A stretch of DNA of 64,000 nt from Leuctra nigra (GCA_934045905.1 OW203773.1:20633246-20697245); one strand, 5' to 3'. Shown: positions 9,545 to 21,823, counted from the first letter of the stretch. Made by a program: numbers and translations. Notes: a model not told the origin generated them from the letters alone.

Positions 9545-11242
9545 CCGCTCGATTGGAGTGCCGAAATTGATTTTTTCATAATTATCGATTATTTACATCA
9601 TTCTTAATATTACCTGACGTGCCTGCAATTTTTTTGGTGGCCATCTTGTAAAATATGGCGGAAAACGTAAATTTTACAAATTATTTAATTGTTGGTAGAG
9701 GAAAGGTTGAAAAATTATGAAATAATTCACTAAATCTAAATCAAATGTGGAGAATTGAAAAAAAAATACGCCGTGAACGACATTTAATTTTTTCATTGTT
9801 GGAATTGACCAATCACGTTTCTGTGTTTTTTTGCTCTCAATTTATTACGAAACGCGTGGACTTTGCGAATTTTTTTTTTGCGAATTTTTTATATGTTATA
9901 AACTATTTAATTTTGGGTTAATTGGTGTCAAATAGTATATTATTTACTTTTATTAACGATGACATAATGTCAATTGTCCTTGGACGCTTAAAAATGGGAA
10001 ATTTTACCATGTTTTGGCCTCTCATGACCTTTGTACGACCTTTTTAATGGTCACATTTATTTTAATTTGTTGTACTAATCAAAAGCTTTCATTTGATATG
10101 CTACTCGACTAGGTTGATATAATTTGAAAATGACAACAATGAGTTTTATCAAAATTTTGAAATTTGGCCCAACCACCCTAATCAAAATTTGGAGAACTTT
10201 TGAAATGTTTTAGACAGCATTGTTCTGTATCGTTTCACACCAAAAAACCTTTAGTTATAAGTACCTAGTGGCTAGGAAATTGGTATAATCTTAGATTTTG
10301 CACTCAAAATAAAAATTGCCCTTATAAACTATATGACAGATTCATTAGCCCATTCCTGTTCAAAGAACAATTTTGGATAACTTTTAATATGTTATAATCA
10401 GATTCATATCGGATCGATAAATATAAAAAAGTTTGTTATGATCTTTATTAGGGACGAAGATACCGCATTTTCCTGGAATACTTAAAAAATGTGATTTTGA
10501 CTACTTTTTGACCCCTTTTGACCTCTGTATCAACTATACAATGGTGATATATATTTTTAATAATTGTTCTAAAGATAAGCTTTCATTTGATATGCTACTC
10601 GACTAGGTTGATATGATTTGATTATTTGATAATGACAACAATGACTTTTTGACAAATTTGGCATTTTGGCCCACCCACCCTAATCTAATTTCGGAGAACT
10701 TTTCATACGTTACAGAGGTGCGGGTTAGGTCCCTTTTTGCAGCTTAGACTCTGGACTATTGACCGTGTATGGGGCCATGGCATCTACTGAGGTAATGACT
10801 TAACTCGGAAGGTCGCACAATAATTGCTCTAAACTGAAAACTGTTGGTCGCAGGGAAATTTTGTAAAATGCATATTGTTCACAATGAAATTGCCTACAAT
10901 TTTGAATTCCACATATTTTAGTTCAAGTCCACGCGTTTCGTAATAAATTGAGAGCAAAAAAACACAGAAACGTGATTGGTCAATTCCAACAATAAAAAAA
11001 TAAAATGTCGTTCACGGCGTATTTGTTTTCAAGTCTCCACATTTGATTTAGATTTAGTGAATTATTTCATAATTTTTCAACCTTTCCTCTACCAACAATT
11101 AAATAATTTGTAAAATTTACGTTTTCCGCCATATTTTACAAGATGGCCACCAAAAAAATTGAAGGCACGTCAGGTAATATTAAGAATGATGTAAATAATC
11201 GATAATTATGAAAAAATCAATTTCGGCACTCCAATCGAGCGG
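9545..11242. mobile_element. 1.7-kb element with ~318-bp terminal inverted repeats
   Basis: Arms 9545-9863 and 10925-11242 are near-perfect reverse complements starting CCGCTCGATTGGAGTGCCG. They contain GGTGGCCATCTTG, CGCCGTGAACGACATTT and CCAATCACGTTTCTGTG. The 1.06-kb interior has no credible ORF. Arms this long fit a MULE-type or foldback non-autonomous element; I could not identify a target-site duplication. Confidence 0.8.
10082..10712 (+). repeat. Internal direct duplication of the long-TIR element
   Basis: About 135 bp starting AAGCTTTCATTTGATATGCT, through GACTAGGTTGATAT to CACCCTAATC and GGAGAACTTTT, occurs at about 10082-10210 and again at about 10567-10705. Weaker similarity upstream suggests a diverged tandem unit of about 490 bp. 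Confidence 0.7.
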
Positions 11243-11687
11243 AAAGCATTTTTTCTACACTTGAACCTGCACTAAAAGTAAAAAACTCCCTTTAAAAATA
11301 AAATAATAAATACTTGTCACACCGATTTTCTTGTGCATTGGGTAGATTTATAGGTAGATATTATTATTTCTTACCTAATACCTAAGGTACTTCTCTAAGT
11401 AATTTACATGATGCGCAACTATTTTTTTTTAAATTTTTAAAACGAAGTTTTGACTTATCCATCTCATTTTTAAAATCACTGTTTTTCAGTGTATTTTACG
11501 GAGTGACAGAGTACGGAGCGTTTTTATAATTTTATAATACTACCTAGTGTAAAAAAAAATATTTTTGTAATTTTCTTACGCCTGACAAAGTCATGTATTG
11601 CATGTTTTAGTTTTGAGTGGAGCAAACACGGTAATGGCGCCATCCAAACGATATTTACATAGTTTGGCTAGTAAGAGGAAGGTTCCT

Positions 11688-12272
11688 TCAAATTTTCACA
11701 AAATACCAAAGTCTCCCCAAGGCTAATGGACCACTAGTCATTATCTTGCTATGTGACATCACGAATAAAACAGATGACAGAAGGATGTGGGTCGTGACCG
11801 TCAAGAAGGCTGTGACAGCTAATTAGCTAATGCTAATGGAAAGCAAATTGATCCACCTTGAAATTCAACTGTCTTTCACTCACACGTTTAATTGGCTACC
11901 TCTCCCACACTGGACAGTTCTGCTCTAGTGTGAGTAAAGATAACTACATTGACTCCTCCCATCACCATTGGTCCATTATTAACTCCACATTTATGCAACT
12001 TTGGTTGGTTATTTTGATATCCATTTTCTGGAATAATAATGAGAAGTTTTAAGAAATTCTTGAATGAATAAAAGTTTGATTTTTCGTGTTTTTTCATGAT
12101 ATTGTTTTCATGATAAATAAATATTTTTTCTTTAAATATTTCTTAAATTTTCTGAATAACATTTCGAGAAAATGGGTATCAAAACTACCTCTTAAAGTTG
12201 CATAACAGTGGAGTAAATAAATTAGCTTTGGGGAGACTTTGGAATTTTGGGAAAATTTGACGCAGCTGTCAG
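11688..12272. repeat. Foldback/MITE-like element with ~40-bp inverted ends
   Basis: Bases 11688-11730 (CAAAGTCTCCCCAAGGCTAA) match the reverse complement of 12225-12272 over about 40 bp with a few mismatches. The interior has no reliable ORF. Probably a non-autonomous DNA element. 11243-11687 and 12273-13190 are AT-rich intergenic DNA with nothing recognised. Confidence 0.55.
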
Positions 12273-13193
12273 TTTCTACTGCAGTCCCCAGGACTTTTAA
12301 TGTATACGTTCACCCAGTCAGTCGTAAACTAAGATATTTCAATTATATAAAAATATCATAATATTATGCATCTACCTAATAGTATGTAAATACTATACAT
12401 AGAAATACTTCAGTATTTTGGCGCCAAACGTCAAACATGTTTTAAGACATTATTGAATAATTGTTCAATATTTAATTTTGTAGGTACTTCCCATCATTAC
12501 ATTCTTGTCATGACAAATAGTTTTTCAAACCATTACAAATAATTGATTGAACGAAAGCAGCCATACTACGGTATCTGAGCTATATGCTTACTAAAAAGTC
12601 AGAGAAATTGACTTCCGGCTTTCTACCTTTGAGATATAGAGATTATTATTTAATTTTTAACCACGAATCCTTTCTACAATATACTTATTATCATTATTTT
12701 AATATTACAATATCCCATCTATAGTAATCAATAGGTTTATTTTATAATACCTAAGGTAGTACCTAGGTTAGTTACACTTTCAATTAGGAATTATAATTTT
12801 ACTATAGTAAACACATAATTACATTTACATTTTTTTTAAATATTTTTAAAAATATTATTATACCTTAAATTAAAATATATATACCAAAGTAAATATTAAT
12901 AAAGTAAATAAAAATACATTTGATCTGAGTAACACTTTTCGCCTTTCGGTTCTCATTCTTGCAACAAATACATTTTTTAACATACATTTGGGTAAATATA
13001 TTAGGAATGCACATAATTCTTGAGATAATTTATCAAAGATATAGAATGTTCTGAAATTTGAAAATAGGTATTAGATTATATCCTAGAGATTAGGAGTAGG
13101 AATGCTAATTTTAATTCAATTAATACATTCAATCTCGTACCTATCTATTACTCTCACGTAAAGAATACCTTTCAATTTTGTTCATGGTGCCAG

Positions 13194-16100
13194 TTAAGAC
13201 TTCATTTTCTCCTTCTCCATGCGGATTTGGTATCGCTCAGCAGTGATACCGTCCTCGGTGTAATATTCACTAAGAGGGTCGTCGCATACTGCAGAGTCTG
13301 AAGCCACGTAACTTCCCTGGCCGATCAGCAACATGTCCACTTCTCCAATAAACTTTGCCAAGTCCTCGTTCTTACATGACCCTACATTGTCGCCACAAAC
13401 CAGCTTTACTCGCCACAAGGAATAGGGGCTAAGTATCGGGTCCTTACTCCTCAATTTTTTATAAACTTTGTTATTCTTCAAGGGTTTATTTTCAGTTATG
13501 TCCTTTTCCATTCTATAAACTAATTTTTGTGGGTTACTACTTAATTCGTAAAACTTATCGTCACATTTAAAATGTGAGTCACCTAGATGCACCAAGTGCA
13601 TGTCGTATGATTTCAGCGCCTCGTTGATACCATCTTGCACATCTTTGTCAGTGGAATTAAAGTATATCTCAGCAACGCCGAATTTGATGGCATTGTGGCC
13701 CGGCCCCTCGAGAATATCAGAATACAGCATTACTTCTTCGCCTGCTAAAATCTTTGTTATATGATCTTTGTAGTTCTCTTTTCCCCACTTGAAGAATGGT
13801 TCAGTCACGGAGAAGTCATATGCAATGACATATTCATCTTTAAACCTCTTCAGTATAGCCTTATCCCCATGGACGTTTTCCATTAACGACTTCAATATAT
13901 TTTCCCTACGCACAGCAATTCTTTCTAATTCTGTTTGATTATAGGTCTCGAGAACCTCCGTAGATATAGCAAAGTCTTCTAAGTAGGAATGAGCGAATGG
14001 AAAGATGAACTGTGTGAATGCTTGAATCGCGTCGTCAAATTCAATCTTGACGAGTTTAGCTCGAATGATTATATCCAGGTCGAACGCTTCACTCCCCAAC
14101 GTCACATTTCTTAATTCCATGGCATCGCACGTTGGGCACGTTATTCCGTGGATGTGATCATTTAGGGCTTGTCTACTTTCGTATTCTCTGACTTTCTTCC
14201 ATAGAGAACTCATTGTTTTCATCGCTGATGTCAAAAATTCAATCCGTTTGGGAATAGAGGAGGCATCTTCGATTCCTGAAGTAAATTTCTGTACTTTTAA
14301 GCTCAATTCGTCTATCTTACATCCCATCTCGAAGTCACTTAATACAAGTTGAACAGTGTTTTTCTTCTTCATCTCCCCTGAAACATTTTTCATTGATGCA
14401 TATACATTCTTCACCGATTCTTGCATACCTTTAATTAATTCTGATTCGTAAGCTTCTAAAGCATTTATATCAGTTTTGACACCTCTTATGCTTTCAGAAA
14501 CCAAATTGTATTGTTCCTCTGTCTTCGTATTATATTGTAATTTAATACCATATACGATTAAATTAAAACCCCGCTCCACTAATTTTGGTGAAAAAACATT
14601 AATAGCTGATTCTCTATGCGGTTCAAGAATATCTTTTATTTTATTCTTGGTTTCTGGAATCAGCAAATTATATTCATTACTTTCCTTTAATTTATCCCGT
14701 AATTCTTTTATTTGCGATATATAAGGGGCATCATACGTAATCGTGCTCAAGAAATAATCTATATTCTCGACAAGCTTGTCTCTTCTCTCCATCAGTTCTC
14801 CTCTCCAAGTCCTGTAATATGATTTTTGTATGGGTCTCTTTTTAATCTGCAAATCCTTATTGTTCCCTTCCATAGCGCCTTGAGCATAGTCAATAATAAA
14901 ACCATATAATGTTCCACCCAAGAAGGTCTTAAGACCAGTCATTACTTTTTGTGCTGTTACTTCTCCAGAAAGTTTAGCTTCGATCTCTTCAAACATTTTC
15001 TTGTCAGTTTCTAAAGAGCTTTTCAATTCTTTCAATGCATCCAAAGTGTTATTTATACCAGCATCAATCTGCATTTGTGCCTGCTCTAAGTCGCCCGTGA
15101 CGTTTACGGCAATAATTGCCTTAGCTTCCTCGATTCTTTCGTTTAATCCATCTCGATATTTGTTATTGGAACCAATAATACGATTATCCCTCAAAGGACT
15201 TTTAAGCTTATCAATTGTTTCAAGACATGACTGAATGTAGAGCTCGACTTTCACAATCAAACTCCCTTCTCTTCTCAGACTGTAAACTAACGACAAAGAA
15301 GCGGTGTAAATAAATTGTTGTAGGTACATCAGTTTAGTGGTATTCTCCCCGGGCTTGGGATTACGAATATAGCCCCGGATACTCCCCAACATAAATTCGT
15401 AGAGTGGTAGAAGCCTAAACACTTTCGCCAATTCCTTTGATTCGTGGTCAAGATTCTTTAAATCCTTAAATAAGCTATGGGTAGTGTGAAGCGGCATTAG
15501 TATTTCTGTAATAGCTGAATTGTTGCAAAAGTTATAAAAGAAGTCCATTTGGAATCTTGTGAGAAATTCTTTGGATATCAAAGCTCCTTTCAATGCTCCT
15601 TTATATTGACTGACGACATCGTGAAACTTTTTAACTTCGCGTGGAAGACTCTGATTGTTCTGATTTGGTTTCACAACGACCCACTTGAAGGAGAATGTAC
15701 CATTCACTGGTCCAGACACAACATAGCTGGCAAGCAACTGATCCTCGCTGTTTCCTCCTGGACCGCTCTTTCCACCGACTCCAGGACTAACATAAGTGCC
15801 ATCGAAGAAAGACATCTTGATTTCTTTCTTTTGATTGAACTGAATCATTTCAACATTGCCAGTTTCATGGTCACCACAAACTCTGCCGTCTTCCCGCTTG
15901 TCCTTGTTCTTATAAACAATATAATTGAAGGTTGTTGTATTAGTGACTCCTTCTGAATAATTCGTATGAGTTAGATTAAATGAATAATGCATTACAGAGA
16001 GAATGTCGGAACCGTTCTGGATCTCTGGATTGAAGGTGTTACTAGTTGTTGTGGTTTGCGGCAAGTTCGGGAACTTGTTTGCTTCATTGTCACCTCCATC

Positions 16101-17084
16101 TTGTCCAGGACATCCAGAAGCGAATGTCACAGAAATGTTCAGATTTTTCCCGAAGATAAATTCCTGTCCTATGCCCAAGAATCCACCAAGAGCTCTTCCA
16201 GATAAATCAGAATCTCTTTCGGCTCTTTTGTCTTTGGCAGTAATGGCAACAGCTGGTTTGGGATTCCCGGATGGATTAGAAAAAAATGTCAGGTTGAACA
16301 GTGGATAATCAACTATCTCCCAAACAGGGGAGATGATGCTAATAACGGGCTCCTCTGTGGATAACACAATAGAAGTGTTGTCCACTGACGAGTTGCCAGT
16401 AGTTAACAAGTTGATTACATTCCTATTGATGAATACTTTGTGAATAGCTCTAATATCAATTGAAGTTATAGGATCGGTACAATTAGTAAAAATGTCGCTT
16501 AATATAATGAAATTACCCATGGCTTGCACGGAGCCTTTCGTGCATTTTATTACATTTCTATCCTTCAAAGTATGTTGTAAAATTTTATTTACATCTTGAA
16601 ATTTTCTCTTATTCATTGTGATGTTTTTTATTAATGTTCCATTGTATATTAGTTCATTTAGGCCTGAAATCTTATCCACAAATTTAAAATAATTTTGTGG
16701 AGATATAGTTATGCCTTGCTCTTTTCCAGGTTTTAGCCAGTCATCAAGGTTTGCGACATTGTACAGAGTCCTTTTGCGCTGCACTTTGTAAGAGGACAAC
16801 GAAACATACATACGCATCAAAATTTCTGACCACAGTTCGACTTCGGATATATATTTACTAGTTTCGTAGGACTTGACCAAAAATGCCGATCGTTTATTTA
16901 ATCTCATCCGTTTGTCCTGAAGAAGTGATCTTAGCTGATTGCCTAAAGTTTTCTCAAAACCTGCAAGGGCGAGGCTGTCTTTGTCCGGCCTGGGGCTGTT
17001 GGTCACAGTCTCATTTCCCCAGATCCCATTCAGGCAGACGAACAGCGCCATGGAGAAGAGAAGCAATTCAGAGGATGACGCCAT
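13194..17084 (-). CDS. Large intronless gene for a secreted protein of unknown function (~1296 aa)
   Basis: I do not recognise the family. The open frame extends upstream to 17192, but the ATG at 17084-17082 is the better start: its context is CCAAGATGG and it is followed at once by a signal-peptide-like SELLLFSMALFVCLNGIWG. The mature protein has many N-glycosylation sequons, an FNLT/NTTT-rich section near residues 230-400, a Gly-rich patch (GVGGKSGPGG) and long charged helix-forming stretches around residues 650-900. It has a CxxC (CPTC) near residue 995, several C-terminal cysteines and a basic end. No transmembrane segment follows the signal, so it is probably secreted. A 3.9-kb frame without introns in intron-bearing DNA suggests a retrocopy, a transferred gene or a young lineage-specific gene. 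It could be a salivary or extracellular protein; that is a guess. Confidence 0.8.
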   Translation of the reverse strand: MASSSELLLFSMALFVCLNGIWGNETVTNSPRPDKDSLALAGFEKTLGNQLRSLLQDKRMRLNKRSAFLVKSYETSKYISEVELWSEILMRMYVSLSSYKVQRKRTLYNVANLDDWLKPGKEQGITISPQNYFKFVDKISGLNELIYNGTLIKNITMNKRKFQDVNKILQHTLKDRNVIKCTKGSVQAMGNFIILSDIFTNCTDPITSIDIRAIHKVFINRNVINLLTTGNSSVDNTSIVLSTEEPVISIISPVWEIVDYPLFNLTFFSNPSGNPKPAVAITAKDKRAERDSDLSGRALGGFLGIGQEFIFGKNLNISVTFASGCPGQDGGDNEANKFPNLPQTTTTSNTFNPEIQNGSDILSVMHYSFNLTHTNYSEGVTNTTTFNYIVYKNKDKREDGRVCGDHETGNVEMIQFNQKKEIKMSFFDGTYVSPGVGGKSGPGGNSEDQLLASYVVSGPVNGTFSFKWVVVKPNQNNQSLPREVKKFHDVVSQYKGALKGALISKEFLTRFQMDFFYNFCNNSAITEILMPLHTTHSLFKDLKNLDHESKELAKVFRLLPLYEFMLGSIRGYIRNPKPGENTTKLMYLQQFIYTASLSLVYSLRREGSLIVKVELYIQSCLETIDKLKSPLRDNRIIGSNNKYRDGLNERIEEAKAIIAVNVTGDLEQAQMQIDAGINNTLDALKELKSSLETDKKMFEEIEAKLSGEVTAQKVMTGLKTFLGGTLYGFIIDYAQGAMEGNNKDLQIKKRPIQKSYYRTWRGELMERRDKLVENIDYFLSTITYDAPYISQIKELRDKLKESNEYNLLIPETKNKIKDILEPHRESAINVFSPKLVERGFNLIVYGIKLQYNTKTEEQYNLVSESIRGVKTDINALEAYESELIKGMQESVKNVYASMKNVSGEMKKKNTVQLVLSDFEMGCKIDELSLKVQKFTSGIEDASSIPKRIEFLTSAMKTMSSLWKKVREYESRQALNDHIHGITCPTCDAMELRNVTLGSEAFDLDIIIRAKLVKIEFDDAIQAFTQFIFPFAHSYLEDFAISTEVLETYNQTELERIAVRRENILKSLMENVHGDKAILKRFKDEYVIAYDFSVTEPFFKWGKENYKDHITKILAGEEVMLYSDILEGPGHNAIKFGVAEIYFNSTDKDVQDGINEALKSYDMHLVHLGDSHFKCDDKFYELSSNPQKLVYRMEKDITENKPLKNNKVYKKLRSKDPILSPYSLWRVKLVCGDNVGSCKNEDLAKFIGEVDMLLIGQGSYVASDSAVCDDPLSEYYTEDGITAERYQIRMEKEKMKS

Positions 17085-17192
17085 CTTGGTGTTTAATGAC
17101 GTCCAATCTGAAACCAACGTTAATCTTATATCTAACAAATAAAATATTGTGAATAATATTCTATCAAACTTATGACAAAATATAATCAACAA

Positions 17193-18002
17193 ATCGATGA
17201 ATTGTGATTCATTCTACGTTACCTTTAAAATTAGAGGTGTTTACTTCTATCAGTAGTGGTTTGTAAACTGTGGTATGACCTTCCCTTCAAACTGATATCA
17301 AGTTTTGAACTTTTAATTATTCTCTGCACGTACGCTACATAAAATGTTTTATTTCATCGATAAGTCAATCCGATAACAATTGAATCTGATAATTATTACT
17401 GAGCCGATTTAATTATCATTTATTTAGAATTATATGTTGGTAGATTGCATTTTTCTTAATCATAATAAAATTATCCATTTGCTTTTATTACTTTGGATTT
17501 ATATTTTAATGCTTATAGGAAATTCTTATGAAATTTTATTCTAGTAGGTTTATTTCTAAATATCAATACAAATCATAATGATAAACACACTTATCTCCCC
17601 TGAAATATAAAATTTTCATTCATACAAATAAAAACTAAATTTCATTAAATTAAAACTTGTTAAATTTCTTATTTCTTCTATAATCCTAAGATATTACGTT
17701 TTATGTATTTACTCATTACAAGTATAGATAGTTAAACTTTCAATAATGCAATATTTAATTGCTGTTGAAGGGGTGTCAAGTTATCAACGGTGATCGATTA
17801 TTTGCAGGAATGGAATGTGAAGGTAAAACCTGCAGAATTGCGTGTTTTCAAATCTTGTACAAAATTAAATTTACTAGGTAACTTGTTTATGATATAATCG
17901 TACATTATTGATTGATGATTGATTATTAGGGTTTAACGGCGCGTCAACGACGAGGTTATATTGCGCACATTAATTTTTACTTTAAACTTTGTTGAATTAA
18001 GT
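17193..18002. other. AT-rich upstream region of the secreted-protein gene
   Basis: No ORF or known repeat is convincing. A stretch around 17510-17700 (CTAAATATCAATACAAAT) loosely resembles sequence near 27465-27600 and 51610-51740, pointing to an old dispersed repeat. Any promoter for the gene ending at 17084 should lie here, but I see no decisive TATA or initiator. Confidence 0.3.
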
Positions 18003-18360
18003 GGAGGACATGGGGAGGGGGTCGACCGAACGGGCCCGATCCGGTTGAGTCCAGCACTGGTGGGAAGGCCAGGCCGGAATGGGGACGGACTGGGGGGTGT
18101 GAGGATTCGGGCCGGCGGAACCCGATTTCAGGGGGATCACCATCTCGAGGTGGAAGGCCGGCCCGATGGGGACCGCAATTCAAGGGAGGACATGGTTAGG
18201 CCAACCCTGGCTGCTCTTGGTCTGGGCCTCACCACTGACCTGTCCGGCATGGGTAGCCCTTACACATGAGCATATGCTCGCCGGCTTAGCTGCAGTGGAT
18301 CATTGGCCAACGCAAACCCCACCACCGCGCTAAGGTGGCAGCCGTCGGGGGGCGTACATT
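18003..18360 (+). repeat. GC-rich insertion, probable LINE remnant
   Basis: A 350-bp island of high GC content in AT-rich DNA. It ends with GACCTGTCCGGCATGGGTAG, CTCGCCGGCTTAGCTGC, then ACGCAAACCCCACCACCGCG and CTAAGGTGGCAGCC. This style recurs in 3' regions of some invertebrate LINEs. No protein motif is preserved, so the assignment is tentative. Confidence 0.4.
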
Positions 18361-20280
18361 ATTTCAGCGATGTTATGTTTGATATTGTAGGACCAAAATT
18401 TCGCTATTTTGTTGACATCTTCAGACTACTCTGTGAAGTAAGGGCGCATCGTTCGAGCTAAATAATCAAACGATAAATCAATAATAATCAATAAAGTCCA
18501 AATGTCCCAATACTCTATCATCTGGGCTTGAAACAGCATTGTATATTAATGTATAATAATTATCTACCTGTGTTTCAAGAAGATGATCTCTATTGTGTAC
18601 GTGGCTCAGCAAGTGAAGTGTTCCTAATGACTGACTCAAACACAAGCGCAGATCTACACTAAACTGCTGATTATCTGATTAAATTTAATACAAACATTCT
18701 TGCGCATGTAAGCGTTTATTACGTTTTTAATTATAAATACTTTCATTGCTTACTTCAGCCAGCGTAAGGTAATTATCTCGTGGTGAAGTCAACACTTAAA
18801 CTGAATCAATTATTTCTAATAAGTTACGGGTATTGCAACGTTGACGCATAAAAAAGAAAAAAGAAATACAACATCGCTTCACATTCAAACCAGAGCTTAC
18901 TGATATAATTAATATGTTATTTATAATAATATTTTTTTTTTTTTTTTACAAAACATGTACATACTTCCGAGCTGACAATAATTTAATTAATTAAAATTTT
19001 CAGGACGATAGAAAAACTTACAGTGAATTTCACTTTTTACACAGTTTATTTTTGATTGTTATTATCTCCAAACAAAAAAATGATTTCCAAACCAACGAGA
19101 ATAGTCACATTCCGGGATGAAGCTATATTAGACCCACAATGTCTGTCAATGGCATTGATCCATGAGTTTAGTTTAAAAAGACAGTAATTTTGCCTTCTTA
19201 ATCATATTTAAAATTACTATACCGTCATTTTGTAAGAGAATACTTCAAAATTATTTTCAATATCATTGCCTCAGTCATATTGTAATTGAAAGAGCTTGAT
19301 TACATAATTCCAAAAGTGTGCAACACAAAAACGAGATAATGTAGCTATACATCGGGCGTGAATATAGATACATTTGAATACTGTATAATAACTGATACTT
19401 TCAGTTTCAGATACTTTCAGTCAGTATTATCACGTTTCTCTTTTCTCGAACTATTTTTGTTTTTTAGCACTTTTAACCCAATATAACATTCGTTCTTTAT
19501 CATCTAGTTGTGGAAGTGCACATCATAATATCATAATCCATATGAATATTATATTTACCTTCGCTTCAAGTAAGATGGTGTCGTGTCTAGCTGCTATGTA
19601 CAACGTCAAGGTCAAATGATTGGTTCTACACAGTGATACACATACAAACCGGATAAAAACTTGACTGCTGATAAAACTTGATTGTTTTCATTTAATTTTC
19701 TCCTGCGCCATATTCTTTAATTAAAATTCGTTTTTATGATTTGTTTATTACCTACTCTATGCAATGTGGTTGTAATAAAAGTAAAAGTCTACCATGACAG
19801 ATTTTATGAACGCGATTGATTCTTTTATGATAAAAGAATAAATCTCTTGCTGGGTTCTTCCGATCAATTCGAAATTTTGCAAGGTCAACATCACATACAA
19901 TTTTAAAAACTGAATCTAAATTTTGGTTTAAAATTTACGAAAATCAGGAAAATAACTCACGAAAGTAAATTAAAATGTATTATCTCATATTTTAAACATT
20001 TTCAACATAATCGGTCAAATATTTACAGAATTGTTGGCGTTCAAGGAGTTTCAAAATAATGTCACAATCACTTAATTAAATTAAATTAAATTCCTAATTC
20101 AATGCAATTTTTATTTCAGTAAAATATGATCCTTAACGATCCGTCGATTAAAAGTTATAGGTATGTAATTTTTCTTGCAGAGAAATTAATTCAACAGAAA
20201 ATTCCTAAAATGTGGTTCAAAAGTACAAACCTACATAGTAAATTATTTTGACGCACAATTTTGTATCAAATCAATGCTTA
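18361..20280. other. AT-rich intergenic stretch
   Basis: About 1.9 kb with only short or low-complexity frames and a poly-T run near 18930-18946. No gene, RNA or repeat could be supported. Confidence 0.5.
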
Positions 20281-21157
20281 TTGAGCGAGCGAAGCGAGCG
20301 TCTCCTTTTGGCTCTTTTGGCACGGACCTCTGTTTTTTTTTTTTTTTTTTTTTTTTTTTTTCCTGTTACTGACGATATACAGGTCAGAGTTTTTCTTCGA
20401 TCGAGCTGAAATTTTGCCCACAAGTACGTAACATTTCTGATTGTTGCAGACCCTAATTTTTTTGAAATCCCCTGATTGGTGCAAATTTAAAAAAATTATC
20501 TTTCGATTGGTTGGTTTGATCAATTTGAAATTTAGCAAAGACATTGCAACCAACATTGTACCCAATCATAATAAATTTCAGCCAAATCCATCAATTGGTT
20601 CAAATTTGAAACCATTTTTCCTGTGATTTTTGAAATTTAAACTAGAACCGATTGACCGATCAACTAAAAACTTTGCATGGTCATTGGTACCAACATTTAA
20701 GGTATTTTTGCCAATTTTCAGTCAAATCTGTAGTTATTTTCAAAAGGTTTTGTAATTTTAGTGACATTTTGCGTCTTGGCTGTCAAATTCACGGCGACTT
20801 CGAATCTTCAGTTCAAGGCAAGGTAGTTAGAGCAGAAAGTTTCAAACGAAATGAAACCATAATGACCGTTCAACAGATTGATCTGATATTGATGTACACA
20901 CTAATATCATATGATTTGAGTGGTCCCAGGTATATTTTTTTAAAGAGATCCTGTGATTTTTGAATATTAACAAGGAACAGTTCAATCATAAGGGTTGATA
21001 CTTACATTTTAGGAATATTTAGAGATTTTTATTCAAGTCTGACGAAATTCAAGATTTATTGGCTTTTAATGATATTTTCGATAGACATAATTTCGGTTCG
21101 AGGTGTTCCGCGTATCCGTGCTCGCTCATCAACGCGTTACTCAGAGCGTTTTCCTAG
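20281..21157 (+). mobile_element. Non-autonomous Helitron-like element, full copy 1
   Basis: It begins TTGAGCGAGCGAAGCGAGCG, has a ~25-T tract near 20333, and ends GCTCGCTCATCAACGCG then GAGCGTTTTCCTAG. The 5' TGAGCGAGC is the reverse complement of the subterminal GCTCGCTCA. A short hairpin (AACGC/GCGTT) lies about 7 bases before the terminal CTAG. The flanks are A at the left and T at the right. These are Helitron/Helentron-like features. The 5' end lacks the canonical TC. No protein is encoded. Confidence 0.7.
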
Positions 21158-21341
21158 TTATTATCATCATATTATGATATTGTAATGAATCGGTCTGCGT
21201 GCATACCGAATGACCACCAGCACATTCAACAAGACAACGAAACATATGGAGCAGCAAACGCAAGGGCAATTTACTAAATAGTAATCTTCTATTTGTACAG
21301 AATAAAATAACCAACTAGGGAGTTTATTGACCATGTGATAG

Positions 21342-21823
21342 CAGACATGGGCACAATACTCTGTTTCAATGTATTTGGAATACAAGATACTGATACTTTT
21401 AATTTTGGGTATCTAAAATACAAGATACAAGATAGTATCTTTAGATACTTCAAAAAAGATACATTTTAAAGATACTTTTTATATTCTCATACATATCATC
21501 CAACAGTAGAAAATGTAGGGACTTACTTTCTAAATTAAATTTTAATTTGTTCTATTTGTAAGGCAACATACTTAACATTTTCTTGATCGATTCAATACGA
21601 CAACGTGTATTATTTTATGCTTGTCTGCTCTCTTTGAAATTCTAGGCGCCTAAAATGTATCTGTATTTTAAATCTTCAAAAAAGATACAAAATACTTTAG
21701 AAATGGGTATTTAAAATACAAGATACAGATACATTTGGCTTATGTATTTAAAATACAAGATACACATTAAAAATGTAAGATACGTATCTTAAGATACAAG
21801 TATCTAGATATTGCCCATGTCTG
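21342..21823. mobile_element. hAT-type MITE
   Basis: Termini are CAGACATGGGCA and its reverse complement TGCCCATGTCTG. Flanking 8-mers TGTGATAG (21334-21341) and AGTGATAG (21824-21831) differ at one base, matching the 8-bp duplication of hAT transposition. The 482-bp interior is packed with direct and inverted AAGATAC/GTATCTT repeats that could bind a transposase. No transposase is encoded. Confidence 0.78.

Noticed and set aside
20278..20963. Small protein genes in the Helitron-like copies
   Set aside because: Frames differ between copies and run through poly-T or poly-A; they track repeat sequence, not a conserved protein.
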